A DNA stretch of 15,543 nucleotides, from NCBI GenBank assembly GCA_016282815.1, contig JAEELU010000047.1, positions 1 through 15,543 on the forward strand, read 5' to 3'. This stretch comes from Acholeplasmatales bacterium. GTDB lineage: Bacteria > Bacillota_I > Bacilli_A > Acholeplasmatales > Anaeroplasmataceae. A model generated the notes under the pieces. The model was not told the DNA's origin, did no database searches, and saw only the letters and a program-made list of their open reading frames with translations. The translations under genes and the position numbers were made by a program. Of this stretch, positions 7,746 through 14,652 are shown piece after piece (within the stretch, counting starts at the first letter, position 1; every line of letters starts with the position of its first letter).

Positions 7746-8042
7746 ATGATTAAGTATAGTATTAATTACAATGACAATATCGTAGTTAACGTTACAGGTC
7801 ATGCAGACTTTAGTGATAAAGGAACTGACATTGTATGTGCTAGTGTATCTAGTATGCTAACTATGACAGTAAATTTGATTGATAATTTAGGTTATAAATT
7901 CAATAATGTTAAGATGGAATCTGGAAATACATCATTTGATGTAATTAACAATGAGGTAACTAAAGGTATCGTTACAACACTTGAAGAGTTACTTGATTCC
8001 TTGGTGAATAAATATCCTAAGAACGTAAAAAGAATTATCTAG
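7746..8042 (+). CDS. prp: Ribosomal-processing cysteine protease Prp
   Basis: Prp removes the N-terminal extension of ribosomal protein L27 in Bacillota and relatives, a step needed because the extension would reach the peptidyl-transferase centre. The 98 residues contain the catalytic pair, H19 in GHADFSDKG and C31 in DIVCASVS, spaced 12 apart as in the Staphylococcus aureus enzyme. The gene starts five bases after rplU with no clear Shine-Dalgarno sequence, so it is probably translated by ribosomes finishing rplU, which would keep its level below that of the two ribosomal proteins. Its TAG stop overlaps the AGGAGG site of rpmA. The matching cleavage motif is present in the L27 encoded next. 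Older names are ysxB and the YsxB-like protein. Confidence 0.93.
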   Translation: MIKYSINYNDNIVVNVTGHADFSDKGTDIVCASVSSMLTMTVNLIDNLGYKFNNVKMESGNTSFDVINNEVTKGIVTTLEELLDSLVNKYPKNVKRII

Positions 8043-8053
8043 GAGGAAGAATT

Positions 8054-8338
8054 ATGTTATTTGAATTAGACATTCAATTATTCGCATCTAAAAAAGGTGT
8101 TGGTTCTACTAAGAACGGTCGTGATTCTGAAGCAAAGCGTCTAGGCGCTAAGGTTTCTGACGGCGAAGTAGTAACAGCAGGCTCAATCCTATATCGTCAA
8201 AGAGGTACTAAGATTTTCCCAGGTACTAATGTTGGTCGCGGTGGCGATGATACATTATATTCTACAATTGATGGTGTAGTTAAGTTCGAGCGTAAGGGTA
8301 GAGACAAAAAGCAAGTATCTGTATACCCTGCTTTATAA
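8054..8338 (+). CDS. rpmA: 50S ribosomal protein L27 with cleavable N-terminal extension
   Basis: L27 lies near the peptidyl-transferase centre. The 94 residues begin with MLFELDIQLFASKKGVGS. The segment DIQLF followed by ASKK corresponds to the Prp cleavage signal (LNLQFF before A in Staphylococcus), so mature L27 should start at A12. One difference is Leu instead of the first Phe at the cut. After the extension the sequence is standard (STKNGRDSEAKRLGAK, RQRGTKIFPG, VGRGGDDTLY). AGGAGG at 8041-8046 gives a strong start and overlaps the prp stop codon. The gene is followed 20 bases later by a terminator. Confidence 0.96.
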   Translation: MLFELDIQLFASKKGVGSTKNGRDSEAKRLGAKVSDGEVVTAGSILYRQRGTKIFPGTNVGRGGDDTLYSTIDGVVKFERKGRDKKQVSVYPAL

Positions 8339-8357
8339 TTGATATTTTTTAAATGAT

Positions 8358-8387
8358 GCCCAAATTTAGTTTTGGGCTTATTTTTTT
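8358..8387 (+). terminator. Intrinsic terminator between rpmA and obgE
   Basis: GCCCAAA (8358-8364) pairs with TTTGGGC (8371-8377) around a six-base loop, followed by TTA and seven T. It should end most rplU-operon transcripts, lowering obgE expression relative to the ribosomal proteins. The obgE ribosome site begins at the last T. Confidence 0.85.
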
Positions 8388-8401
8388 AGGAGGTCGGAGG
8401 T
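8388..8401 (+). promoter_or_regulatory. Tandem Shine-Dalgarno sequences before obgE
   Basis: Two good sites stand side by side: AGGAGGT (8388-8394), about 11 bases from the ATG, and GGAGGT (8396-8401), only four bases from it. Neither has the ideal spacing alone. No promoter is visible between the terminator and the gene, so obgE is probably expressed by read-through. Confidence 0.6.
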
Positions 8402-8405
8402 CTAT

Positions 8406-9680
8406 ATGTTTGTTGATCAGGTAAAAATAGACGCGACTGCCGGTGCCGGTGGAGATGGTATCGTTGCCTATAGACGTGAGCTAAAGGTTGAACGAGGAGG
8501 ACCATTCGGTGGAAACGGTGGTAAGGGTGGATCTATTATATTTAAGGGTGATGAGGGATTATCTACTCTAATCGATTTAAGATATAATAGAATCATTAAG
8601 GGTAAAACCGGAGAAAAAGGTAAAAATAAGGGCCAATATGGTGCGAACGCAGAAGATACAATCGTACGTGTGCCTGTTGGAACTACAATATTTGATGATA
8701 AAACTGGTAAAATAATAGGTGATATTACCTATAACGGACAGGAAATAACTGCTTGTAAGGGTGGTAGAGGTGGCCGTGGAAATATGGCGCTTTCATCTAA
8801 TACCTTCAAGTGTCCTGACTGGTGTGAAAAGGGTGAGCCAGGTGAGGCTAAATCAATTCGATGTGAGCTAAGAGTTTTAGCTGACTGTGGACTTGTTGGA
8901 TTCCCATCAGTTGGTAAATCAACTTTAATCGCTGCAGTATCTCAGGCAAGACCAAAGATAGCTGCATATCATTTCACGACACTTGTACCAAATTTAGGTA
9001 TGGTTCGTTTGGATGATGGTAGAGACTTCGTTATGGCAGACCTACCAGGTATCATCGAGGGTGCTCATAGTGGCTTAGGACTAGGCTTACAATTCCTAAG
9101 ACATATCGAGCGTTGTAAGGTTATTGTTCATATTGTTGATATGGCTGCTGTAGATGGTAGAGACCCATATCAGGATTATTTAATAATTAATAATGAGCTA
9201 AAGGAATATAAGATGAATCTATCAAAAAGACCAATGATTATCGTTGCTAATAAGATGGATTTACCTGAGGCTAAAAAGAATTTAGAGGAATTTAAGAAGC
9301 ATGTATCAGATCCTATCATTGAGATAAGTGCTTATACAAAGGATAATTTAAAGGAGCTATTATATAAAATAGCTGATACCTTAGATAATACTGAAGAATT
9401 TGATTTATTTGAGGATGATGAATACGACTTTGTGGAGTATAATTATGAAGAGGAGAAAAAACCATTTGAGGTTGAGCGTCAAAAGGATGGAGTATTTAAT
9501 GTCTATGGAGATAAGATAGAAAAGCTATTCCAAATGACAGATTTTGACTCTGATATCGCAAGAGCTCGCTTCGCAAGAATGCTAAGATCAATCGGTGTTG
9601 ATGATAAGCTTCGTGAGCTTGGTGTTAAAAATGGTGATACTGTAAGAATAATAGATTTCGAATTTGAATTTATTGATTAG
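8406..9680 (+). CDS. obgE: Obg-family GTPase
   Basis: ObgE/CgtA is an essential GTPase that acts in 50S ribosome assembly and stress signalling. The 424 residues show the complete family layout. The glycine-rich Obg fold at about 1-158 (GAGGDG, GGNGGKGGS, GGRGGRGN) is followed by a G domain with P-loop GFPSVGKST (165-173), DLPG switch II, NKMD (282-285) and SAYTKDN as G5. The C-terminal OCT domain at about 350-424 (GVFNVYGDKIEKL ... RLRELGVKNGDTVRI-like end) is found mainly in Bacillota-type Obg. An acidic linker (FEDDEYDFVEYNYEEEKK) joins the last two. It follows rpmA, the conserved position. nadE starts 14 bases after it, where many Bacillota have yhbY-nadD instead. Confidence 0.97.
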   Translation: MFVDQVKIDATAGAGGDGIVAYRRELKVERGGPFGGNGGKGGSIIFKGDEGLSTLIDLRYNRIIKGKTGEKGKNKGQYGANAEDTIVRVPVGTTIFDDKTGKIIGDITYNGQEITACKGGRGGRGNMALSSNTFKCPDWCEKGEPGEAKSIRCELRVLADCGLVGFPSVGKSTLIAAVSQARPKIAAYHFTTLVPNLGMVRLDDGRDFVMADLPGIIEGAHSGLGLGLQFLRHIERCKVIVHIVDMAAVDGRDPYQDYLIINNELKEYKMNLSKRPMIIVANKMDLPEAKKNLEEFKKHVSDPIIEISAYTKDNLKELLYKIADTLDNTEEFDLFEDDEYDFVEYNYEEEKKPFEVERQKDGVFNVYGDKIEKLFQMTDFDSDIARARFARMLRSIGVDDKLRELGVKNGDTVRIIDFEFEFID

Positions 9681-9694
9681 TAAGGTGATTGAAT

Positions 9695-10417
9695 ATGAAG
9701 GATGAAATAATTAAGTGGATTAAGGACTATTTTAATGAAAATGGTAAGGGCTGTAAGGCAATCATTGGTATCAGTGGTGGAACTGACTCAAGTGTCACAG
9801 CTAAGCTTTTAGTAGAAGCACTTGGTAAGGAAAATGTAATCGGTGTATTAATGCCATGTGGTATTCAGCATGATATCGATGTATCACTTGCCCTAGTAAA
9901 GCTTTTAGATATTAAATATCATATAATTAATATTGAGGAGCCAGTTGGTGCTTTAAGAGAAATAATCGGTAAGGAATTTGATAAGGATCCAAATTCAGTG
10001 GATGCCTATAAAACAAATACACCTGCAAGAATTAGAATGACTACATTATATGGTATTTGTGCACTTTATGGTGGTAGAGTTGCTAACACATGTAATTTAA
10101 GCGAGGACTGGATTGGTTACTCAACTAAATTCGGTGATGCAGCTGGTGATTTCTCACCTATTTCTGATTTAACTAAAACTGAGGTTAGAGAGCTAGGCCG
10201 TGAGCTTGGTTTACCTAGCCTATTCGTAGAAAAAACACCAGAGGATGGAATGAGTGGTAAATCTGATGAGGAGAAGCTAGGATTTACATACGAGGTATTA
10301 GATAGATATATTAGAACAGGTGAATGTGATGATCCAAAGATTAAAGAAAGAATTGATCATCTACATAAAATAAATTTACACAAGATTGAGCCAATGAAGG
10401 CATATAGGAGAAAGTAA
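9695..10417 (+). CDS. nadE: Ammonia-dependent NAD+ synthetase
   Basis: NadE converts nicotinate adenine dinucleotide, ATP and ammonia to NAD+, the last step of both de novo and Preiss-Handler NAD synthesis. The protein has 240 residues and no glutaminase domain, so it needs free ammonia. The PP-loop SGGTDSS is at 27-33, and the second signature EKTPEDGMSGKSDEE lies in the C-terminal third. A TTG at 9689 is in frame, but AAGGTG at 9682-9687 is seven bases from ATG 9695 and only one from the TTG, so the ATG is chosen. The gene is first of a tight nadE-pncB-nadM run, with pncB starting one base after its stop. Confidence 0.95.
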   Translation: MKDEIIKWIKDYFNENGKGCKAIIGISGGTDSSVTAKLLVEALGKENVIGVLMPCGIQHDIDVSLALVKLLDIKYHIINIEEPVGALREIIGKEFDKDPNSVDAYKTNTPARIRMTTLYGICALYGGRVANTCNLSEDWIGYSTKFGDAAGDFSPISDLTKTEVRELGRELGLPSLFVEKTPEDGMSGKSDEEKLGFTYEVLDRYIRTGECDDPKIKERIDHLHKINLHKIEPMKAYRRK

Positions 10418-10418
10418 T

Positions 10419-11624
10419 ATGAAGCTAGAGCCAATTATCGTATCATTACTTGATACAGACCTTTATAAATTTAATATGAATCAGGTTATTTTCCATAAGC
10501 ATACAGATTTAATTGGTGAATATCATTTTAAATGTAGAAATGAGGGTGTAGTATTCACTCAAGAAATGCTTGATGAAATTAACGAGCAAATTGATTATTT
10601 ATGTAAGCTAAGATTTTCTCATAAGGAGCTTGAATATCTTAAATCAATAAGATTTATTAAGCCTGACTATGTAGAATTTTTAAGATTATATCATCCTATT
10701 AGAGATTATGTTACTACATCACTTAATAATGGTGAGCTTTCTGTAATAGTAAAGGGACCTTTATTTAGTGCTATGCAATTTGAAATATATCTACTTGAAA
10801 TTATCAATGAGGTATATTTCAGATTCCAATATAATTATTATGAATTACTTGAGGCTGCGAGACAAAAATTAGATGCTAAAATTAAAGCATTTAATGATGG
10901 TACATATACATTTAAATATGCTGAATTCGGCTCAAGAAGAAGACTATCTAGAGTTTGGCAGGATGAGCTATTAGATAAGCTAATTAAGAACACAAAGAAT
11001 ATGGTTGGTACATCTAACGTATATTTCGCTATGAAATATAATGTTACACCAATCGGAACATATGCTCATGAATATGTTCAAATGTATCAGGGTATCGATA
11101 AGATTCCACTAGCATATACAAACTATTATGCCATGAAGGACTGGTATGATGAATACCGTGGTGATAATGGTACTGCCTTAACTGATACAGTAACTACAGA
11201 TTTATTCCTACGTGACTTTAACCGCTCAATGGTAAATAACTATTCAGGTGTACGTCATGATTCAGGTGATCCATATGTTTGGGCAGAAAAAATCATCAAC
11301 CACTACAAGAAATATGATGTTAATCTAAAGGATAAAACATTGTTATTCTCTGATTCACTTGACTTTGATAGAGCTCAAGAGATTCACAATAAATATAAGG
11401 ATATCACAAAGGTAGCCTTCGGTATTGGTACATTTGTAACAAACGATACAAATGTAGAACCACTTAATATCGTTATTAAGCTTCAATATGTTAATGGTAG
11501 ACCAGTTGCGAAGCTATCTGACTGTGAGGCTAAGTCAATGTGTGATGATGAGAACTATCTAAAGTATCTAAAGGCATCAGTTAAATTTAGACTCGAAAGA
11601 GAAGATGGGAATGAAAAAATATAA
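10419..11624 (+). CDS. pncB: Nicotinate phosphoribosyltransferase
   Basis: PncB makes nicotinate mononucleotide from nicotinate and phosphoribosyl pyrophosphate with ATP hydrolysis, the entry step of nicotinate salvage. At 401 residues it is of the Escherichia coli/Salmonella PncB size class rather than the longer form usual in many Bacillota. H217 in GTYAHEY matches the histidine that is phosphorylated in the Salmonella enzyme. GVRHDSGDPYVW (about 277-288) and LLFSDSLDFDRA are the conserved ribose-phosphate and nicotinate-site segments. AGGAG at 10406-10410 sits inside the end of nadE. The 3' end overlaps the next gene by 14 or 20 bases. Translational coupling across nadE, pncB and the adenylyltransferase suggests coordinated amounts. 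Confidence 0.94.
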   Translation: MKLEPIIVSLLDTDLYKFNMNQVIFHKHTDLIGEYHFKCRNEGVVFTQEMLDEINEQIDYLCKLRFSHKELEYLKSIRFIKPDYVEFLRLYHPIRDYVTTSLNNGELSVIVKGPLFSAMQFEIYLLEIINEVYFRFQYNYYELLEAARQKLDAKIKAFNDGTYTFKYAEFGSRRRLSRVWQDELLDKLIKNTKNMVGTSNVYFAMKYNVTPIGTYAHEYVQMYQGIDKIPLAYTNYYAMKDWYDEYRGDNGTALTDTVTTDLFLRDFNRSMVNNYSGVRHDSGDPYVWAEKIINHYKKYDVNLKDKTLLFSDSLDFDRAQEIHNKYKDITKVAFGIGTFVTNDTNVEPLNIVIKLQYVNGRPVAKLSDCEAKSMCDDENYLKYLKASVKFRLEREDGNEKI

Positions 11625-12132
11625 GCTAGGATTAGTCTTAGGAAGATTTCAGGTATTTCATAAGGGTCATGAGCTAATTATTGATACTGCATTAGAGAAT
11701 TGTGATAAGGTATTAATATTTATTGGCTCAAGTGATAAATGTAATACCTATCAAAACCCATTTGATTATGAATTTAGAAAACAAATTATCACTGAAATAT
11801 ATGGTGATAAGGTAATAATAAAACCACTACCAGATTTAGGTGTTGGTAATGTCCCTTTATGGGGTAAATATGTTATGGATAATGCAAAAAATGCTGTAGG
11901 AATGCCTGATTGTATTATCTATGGTATAGAGGATAAATGTGAGACCTGGTATAAGGATTATACTGATCTTACATACCTAAAGGTAGATAGAAATAATATA
12001 GATATTTCATCTACAAAGCTAAAGGAAATAATTATTAATAATAATTATAGTGATTATCAAAAATATGTTAATCCAAGGATTTACAAGTATTATAATGAAA
12101 TTAGAAATAAATTAATTGAATTAAAGAAGTAA
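11611..12132 (+). CDS. NadM/NadR-type nicotinate (or nicotinamide) mononucleotide adenylyltransferase
   Basis: A cytidylyltransferase-like enzyme of 173 residues that should join AMP to NaMN or NMN. GRFQVFHKGH at 11-20 holds the ATP-binding HxGH; archaeal-type NadM and NadR have GRFQPFHxGH, so the Pro is Val here. ISSTKLKE (132-139) matches the C-terminal ISSTxIR motif, with Lys for the usual Arg. It lacks the Nudix domain found fused to NadM in Francisella and Synechocystis, and the kinase domain of NadR. Between pncB and nadE it most likely supplies NaAD, replacing NadD. Two starts are possible: ATG 11605 (three bases after AGAG, too close) and ATG 11611 (nine bases, preferred). Either overlaps pncB. 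Base preference (acid or amide) cannot be read from sequence. Confidence 0.8.
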   Translation: MKKYKLGLVLGRFQVFHKGHELIIDTALENCDKVLIFIGSSDKCNTYQNPFDYEFRKQIITEIYGDKVIIKPLPDLGVGNVPLWGKYVMDNAKNAVGMPDCIIYGIEDKCETWYKDYTDLTYLKVDRNNIDISSTKLKEIIINNNYSDYQKYVNPRIYKYYNEIRNKLIELKK

Positions 12133-12164
12133 TTTATTTCTTTTTCTTTTAACGAGGTGGAATC

Positions 12165-12839
12165 ATGATTGATAAGGTATTAATAGATTTAGATGGAACA
12201 TTACTAGATTTTAGCAAGGGAGAAAAGAAAGCCTTCATAGAAACAATAAAGAAATTTACAGGCTATACTCCTGATGATTTTGAATGTCAAAAATTCTCTA
12301 TTATCAATGAATTTTATTTCAATGAATATAGGAATAAAAAAATGGATAGGGATACCTTCCATTTTAATAGATTCAAGGAAATCTATGAATATTTAAAGAT
12401 TAATGCTGATATCATGGAATCAGATACATATTATGTTAATGCACTTAAATATAACGCTGAAATCTATGATGATGTATTAGATGGCATTAAATATCTAGCT
12501 AAGAAATATGATCTATATGTTGTATCTAATGGTATGACAGAGGTACAAAGGAAAAGAACTGAGCTTGCTGGATTATCTAAATACTTTAAGAAATACTATA
12601 TTTCAGAAGAATGTGGAGCTAATAAGCCAGATATAGAATTCTTTGATTATGTATTTAATGATATAAATGACTTTGATAAATCACATTATATCATTATCGG
12701 CGATAGATTAGATACTGATGTATTAGGTGGTATAAATGCTGGTATTAAAACTATCTATCTAGCAAGAAAGGAAATCTATTCTGATATTAAGCCGGATTAT
12801 GAGATTCAATCTCTTAAGGAAATAAATAATATATTATAA
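12165..12839 (+). CDS. HAD-superfamily hydrolase, YjjG-like nucleotidase
   Basis: A 224-residue cytoplasmic phosphatase with all four HAD motifs: DLDGT with nucleophile D8 and acid D10, VVSNG with S121, K154 in ANKPD, and GDRLDTD with acidic residues D180, D183 and D185. A helical C1-type cap lies between motifs I and II. The length and the NGM-EVQRKR and KPDIEFFDYVF segments resemble YjjG/YfnB, which hydrolyse nucleoside monophosphates. GAGGTGG at 12154-12160 fixes the ATG. It follows the NAD salvage genes by 32 bases and ends the operon before a strong terminator. Related yeast pyrimidine nucleotidases also act on NMN and NaMN, so a role in nucleotide turnover linked to NAD is possible, but this is inference. 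Confidence 0.88.
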   Translation: MIDKVLIDLDGTLLDFSKGEKKAFIETIKKFTGYTPDDFECQKFSIINEFYFNEYRNKKMDRDTFHFNRFKEIYEYLKINADIMESDTYYVNALKYNAEIYDDVLDGIKYLAKKYDLYVVSNGMTEVQRKRTELAGLSKYFKKYYISEECGANKPDIEFFDYVFNDINDFDKSHYIIIGDRLDTDVLGGINAGIKTIYLARKEIYSDIKPDYEIQSLKEINNIL

Positions 12840-12928
12840 TAATACAAAGTGGCATTTATTAGACAAGAGAAAAATCTCGAAACAGTATGTTGCCATGTAA
12901 AACAAAAGTAATTTTCAAAACAAATCAT
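12840..12928. other. Non-coding gap between the HAD gene and its terminator
   Basis: I find no gene here. It holds a small hairpin (GAGA 12867-12870 with TCTC 12875-12878) nested within a 5-bp inverted repeat (TGGCA 12850-12854 with TGCCA 12891-12895). The GTTGCC at 12889-12894 resembles the TTGTTGCA repeats about 90 bases downstream. It could be a 3' untranslated region, or a remnant of an integration junction between the core operon and the accessory genes to the right. Confidence 0.35.
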
Positions 12929-12970
12929 AAAGAGATTCAAAAATTTTAAATTGAAGAATCTCTTTTTTTT
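12929..12970 (+). terminator. Strong intrinsic terminator ending the NAD/HAD operon
   Basis: AAAGAGATTC (12929-12938) pairs with GAATCTCTTT (12956-12965), ten pairs, with a long AT-rich loop and a run of eight or more T to 12970. It separates the core operon from the accessory region. Confidence 0.85.
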
Positions 12971-12975
12971 GGCTT

Positions 12976-12996
12976 TCTTGTTGCACTCTTGTTGCA
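12976..12996 (+). promoter_or_regulatory. Tandem 10-base direct repeats in the -35 position
   Basis: TCTTGTTGCA occurs perfectly twice, at 12976-12985 and 12987-12996, with one base between, so the period is 11. The second copy ends ten bases before a TATAAT. Repeats of one helical turn that replace the -35 box are typical of sites for OmpR/PhoB-family activators. No regulator gene of that family is in the window, so the binding protein is unknown. Confidence 0.5.
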
Positions 12997-13006
12997 GACG
13001 ATATTG

Positions 13007-13012
13007 TATAAT
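13007..13012 (+). promoter_or_regulatory. -10 box of the unknown 485-residue gene
   Basis: A perfect TATAAT without a recognisable -35 hexamer at 15-19 bases; the expected place reads CACTCT within the direct repeats. TTGCAC at 12981 would need a spacer of 20. A start near 13019 would leave about 23 leader bases including AGGTGG. Confidence 0.5.
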
Positions 13013-13041
13013 AATTATGAAAATGAAAGCAGGTGGTTTTT

Positions 13042-14499
13042 ATGATGATGTCAAAAAAAGAAAGATATGACAAATTATATAGATGTAATGTTAGTGACTT
13101 AATAGAAAAAAACTTTAGACAATTTCAAAGTGATAACTTAAAGGATTATATTGATAAGTCAATTGCTTATATTTTAAAGTTTAGAGTTGATGGAAATGCA
13201 CCAAGCCCTAATTCACACCTTAAAATAGGAACTTTAATAGATACAGCTAGAAGAGAAGTTGCCATAAAGGTTGCTAAGTTGCAAATAGCATCTGATCCTA
13301 AGGATTTAACTAATATGCATTCTGAGAATGACCTTGATGTTAAACTATTCATTTCTGATCCAGTTGGATATATGGTTGCTAAGCTTAATGATCCGGAGTA
13401 TTATAATTCAATTAAGCCTGGTAACTTTGAGGGATTAAGTGATCTTGAAAATAGTGGTTATATTAAAAAATATGACAAAAATAAGGAAAAAATACTAAGC
13501 TATATAAGTACTGATGAATATAAGGTTAAATTTACTGCTGCTGAAAATAGAAAGTTATATACTGATGATATTTTGATGCTTCTTGGTGAAAAAATGCCTA
13601 ATACTTCAATTAATGCGGAGTTAAGAAGACAAAAAGGTGGTTTCTGGGAAAAATTTTTGTTTAGGACTTCAAAACAATATAAGACTTTCAAAAAGACACT
13701 TGTAAATTTTACAGGTGTTCGTAATCCAGGCTATGGTGATAAAAAAGCAATTAAAGATACTGCAATGTCGTATTTAAAGCATAAATTTCCTAAATTAAAG
13801 GATGGTGAGCTTCCTACTTTAGAACAAATTGAAAAGCTAGATGCGACTGGTAAGGCAAGAGCAACATTCTGTTATAACGTTGCAAAATCATGTATGGAGG
13901 TTGAGCATGCCGATAAAGTAATTGATGCAGTTAAGGGCTTGAATTTAGGTATGGATGGCTTAAAGAAAAAAGAACCAGAGGAAGCTAAGTTTGTAGATAG
14001 TGAGGAGAATCTTGCTGCGAGAACGAAAAAAATAGAAAATAGCAATATGGTCGAAGTATTAGATCGTGATAATAAGAAAGTTATAAAGAAAAGTAGCCTT
14101 AAGATGCCTAAAAAAGATAATCCTAATGATATTGTAAGGAATAAAAAGCATAAGAGGGTTATAAAGTTTGATGTAGAAGGTAAAGCCCCAAAAAGATATA
14201 TGGATTCAAATGGAAATCAGGTTGGTGGAGATAAAACTGTTCCAAAACTTCCACCTCAACAACGAAAAATCCATGTGTACGAAAAACATCCTATGTCTAC
14301 AGAAGATGGAATTAAAGAAGAACAAGAACTAAAAAATGAAATAATTTCTGAAGCACAAAATCCTAAGCAGATAGCCCCTGATAACAATGAATTCCTTGAA
14401 GGATTAAAAGCTGATACAGAAGAAAAAGTAGTTAATAATGAAGAAATGATTGATACTTCAACAAATAAACAATTACCGGAAATTGAAGAATCAAAATAA
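13042..14499 (+). CDS. Hypothetical 485-residue cytoplasmic protein, unknown family
   Basis: I do not recognise this protein. It has no signal peptide and no membrane helix. The first 290 residues look folded and mostly helical, rich in Lys, Asp, Asn and Tyr. They contain a notable basic-aromatic patch (RRQKGGFWEKFLFRTSKQYK) around 195-215 and an FTGVRNPGYG segment near 226-235. From about 300 on, the chain is low-complexity: first strongly basic (KKVIKKSSLKMPKK, RNKKHKRVIK), then Pro/Gln-rich, then acidic to the end, suggesting a disordered tail. Three ATGs in a row stand at 13042, 13045 and 13048. AGGTGG at 13031-13036 and the identical GGTGGTTTTTATG at the DUF2156 gene favour 13042. It is a single-gene unit with its own promoter, between the core operon and an IS remnant. 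Nucleic-acid binding by the basic patches is only a guess. Confidence 0.8.
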   Translation: MMMSKKERYDKLYRCNVSDLIEKNFRQFQSDNLKDYIDKSIAYILKFRVDGNAPSPNSHLKIGTLIDTARREVAIKVAKLQIASDPKDLTNMHSENDLDVKLFISDPVGYMVAKLNDPEYYNSIKPGNFEGLSDLENSGYIKKYDKNKEKILSYISTDEYKVKFTAAENRKLYTDDILMLLGEKMPNTSINAELRRQKGGFWEKFLFRTSKQYKTFKKTLVNFTGVRNPGYGDKKAIKDTAMSYLKHKFPKLKDGELPTLEQIEKLDATGKARATFCYNVAKSCMEVEHADKVIDAVKGLNLGMDGLKKKEPEEAKFVDSEENLAARTKKIENSNMVEVLDRDNKKVIKKSSLKMPKKDNPNDIVRNKKHKRVIKFDVEGKAPKRYMDSNGNQVGGDKTVPKLPPQQRKIHVYEKHPMSTEDGIKEEQELKNEIISEAQNPKQIAPDNNEFLEGLKADTEEKVVNNEEMIDTSTNKQLPEIEESK

Positions 14500-14568
14500 T
14501 TTAATCTCGACTATAAAAAAATCCCTTTGATGTTGGGTACCCAATAATTTGGACTAGATAATTTAATA

Positions 14569-14637
14569 TTATAATTTGGATAAGGATTGTTGTCTATATT
14601 CTAATGGACTCAATCCTTTTCTTTAAATAATTTTAAC
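14569..14637 (-). pseudogene. Remnant of IS3-family transposase (OrfB) C-terminus
   Basis: Minus-strand translation gives VKII, a stop, RK, then GLSPLEYRQQSLSKL and a final TAA at 14571-14569. The string (L)KGLSPxEYRxQS is the well-known carboxyl end of IS3/IS150-group OrfB integrases. The in-frame TAA at 14625-14623 and the loss of any integrase sequence beyond about 14637 show that it is dead and truncated to some 20 codons. Confidence 0.7.
14583..14624 (+). terminator. Possible plus-strand terminator in the IS remnant
   Basis: AAGGATTG (14583-14590) pairs with CAATCCTT (14611-14618), with an inner GTC/GAC extension, followed by TTTTCTTT. It could end transcription of the 485-residue gene, which has no other convincing terminator. 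The hairpin is also part of the transposase coding sequence, so its role here may be accidental. Confidence 0.4.
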
Positions 14638-14640
14638 CGC

Positions 14641-14652
14641 GTCGAATTCGAC
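14641..14652. repeat. 12-base perfect palindrome
   Basis: GTCGAATTCGAC is self-complementary over all 12 bases and lies in a local GC-rich patch inside very AT-rich DNA. It could be a protein-binding site or a scar of recombination; no nearby feature explains it. Confidence 0.5.

Larger units (their letters stand above)
14531..14637 (-). mobile_element. Degraded right end of an IS3-family insertion sequence
   Basis: The left limit, starting TGTTGGGTACCC at 14531 and continuing through AATAATTTGGAC to 14553, looks like the terminal inverted repeat of an IS3/IS150-group element, which begins with TG and has an AATT(T)GGAC-like inner part. Read on the minus strand, the transposase C-terminus comes just inside it. 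The partner end and the rest of the element are not found to the right, so this is a fragment. Confidence 0.6.

Noticed and set aside
12122..12150. AAAGAA...TTCTTT hairpin with T-rich tail between the adenylyltransferase and HAD genes
   Set aside because: Only about six mostly A-T pairs with a nine-base loop; too weak to call a terminator within an otherwise tight operon.
12873..14510. AATCTCGA occurring at 12873-12880 and 14503-14510, on both sides of the 485-residue gene, as possible attachment-site repeats
   Set aside because: Only eight bases shared and no integrase gene nearby; insufficient to claim an integrated element.
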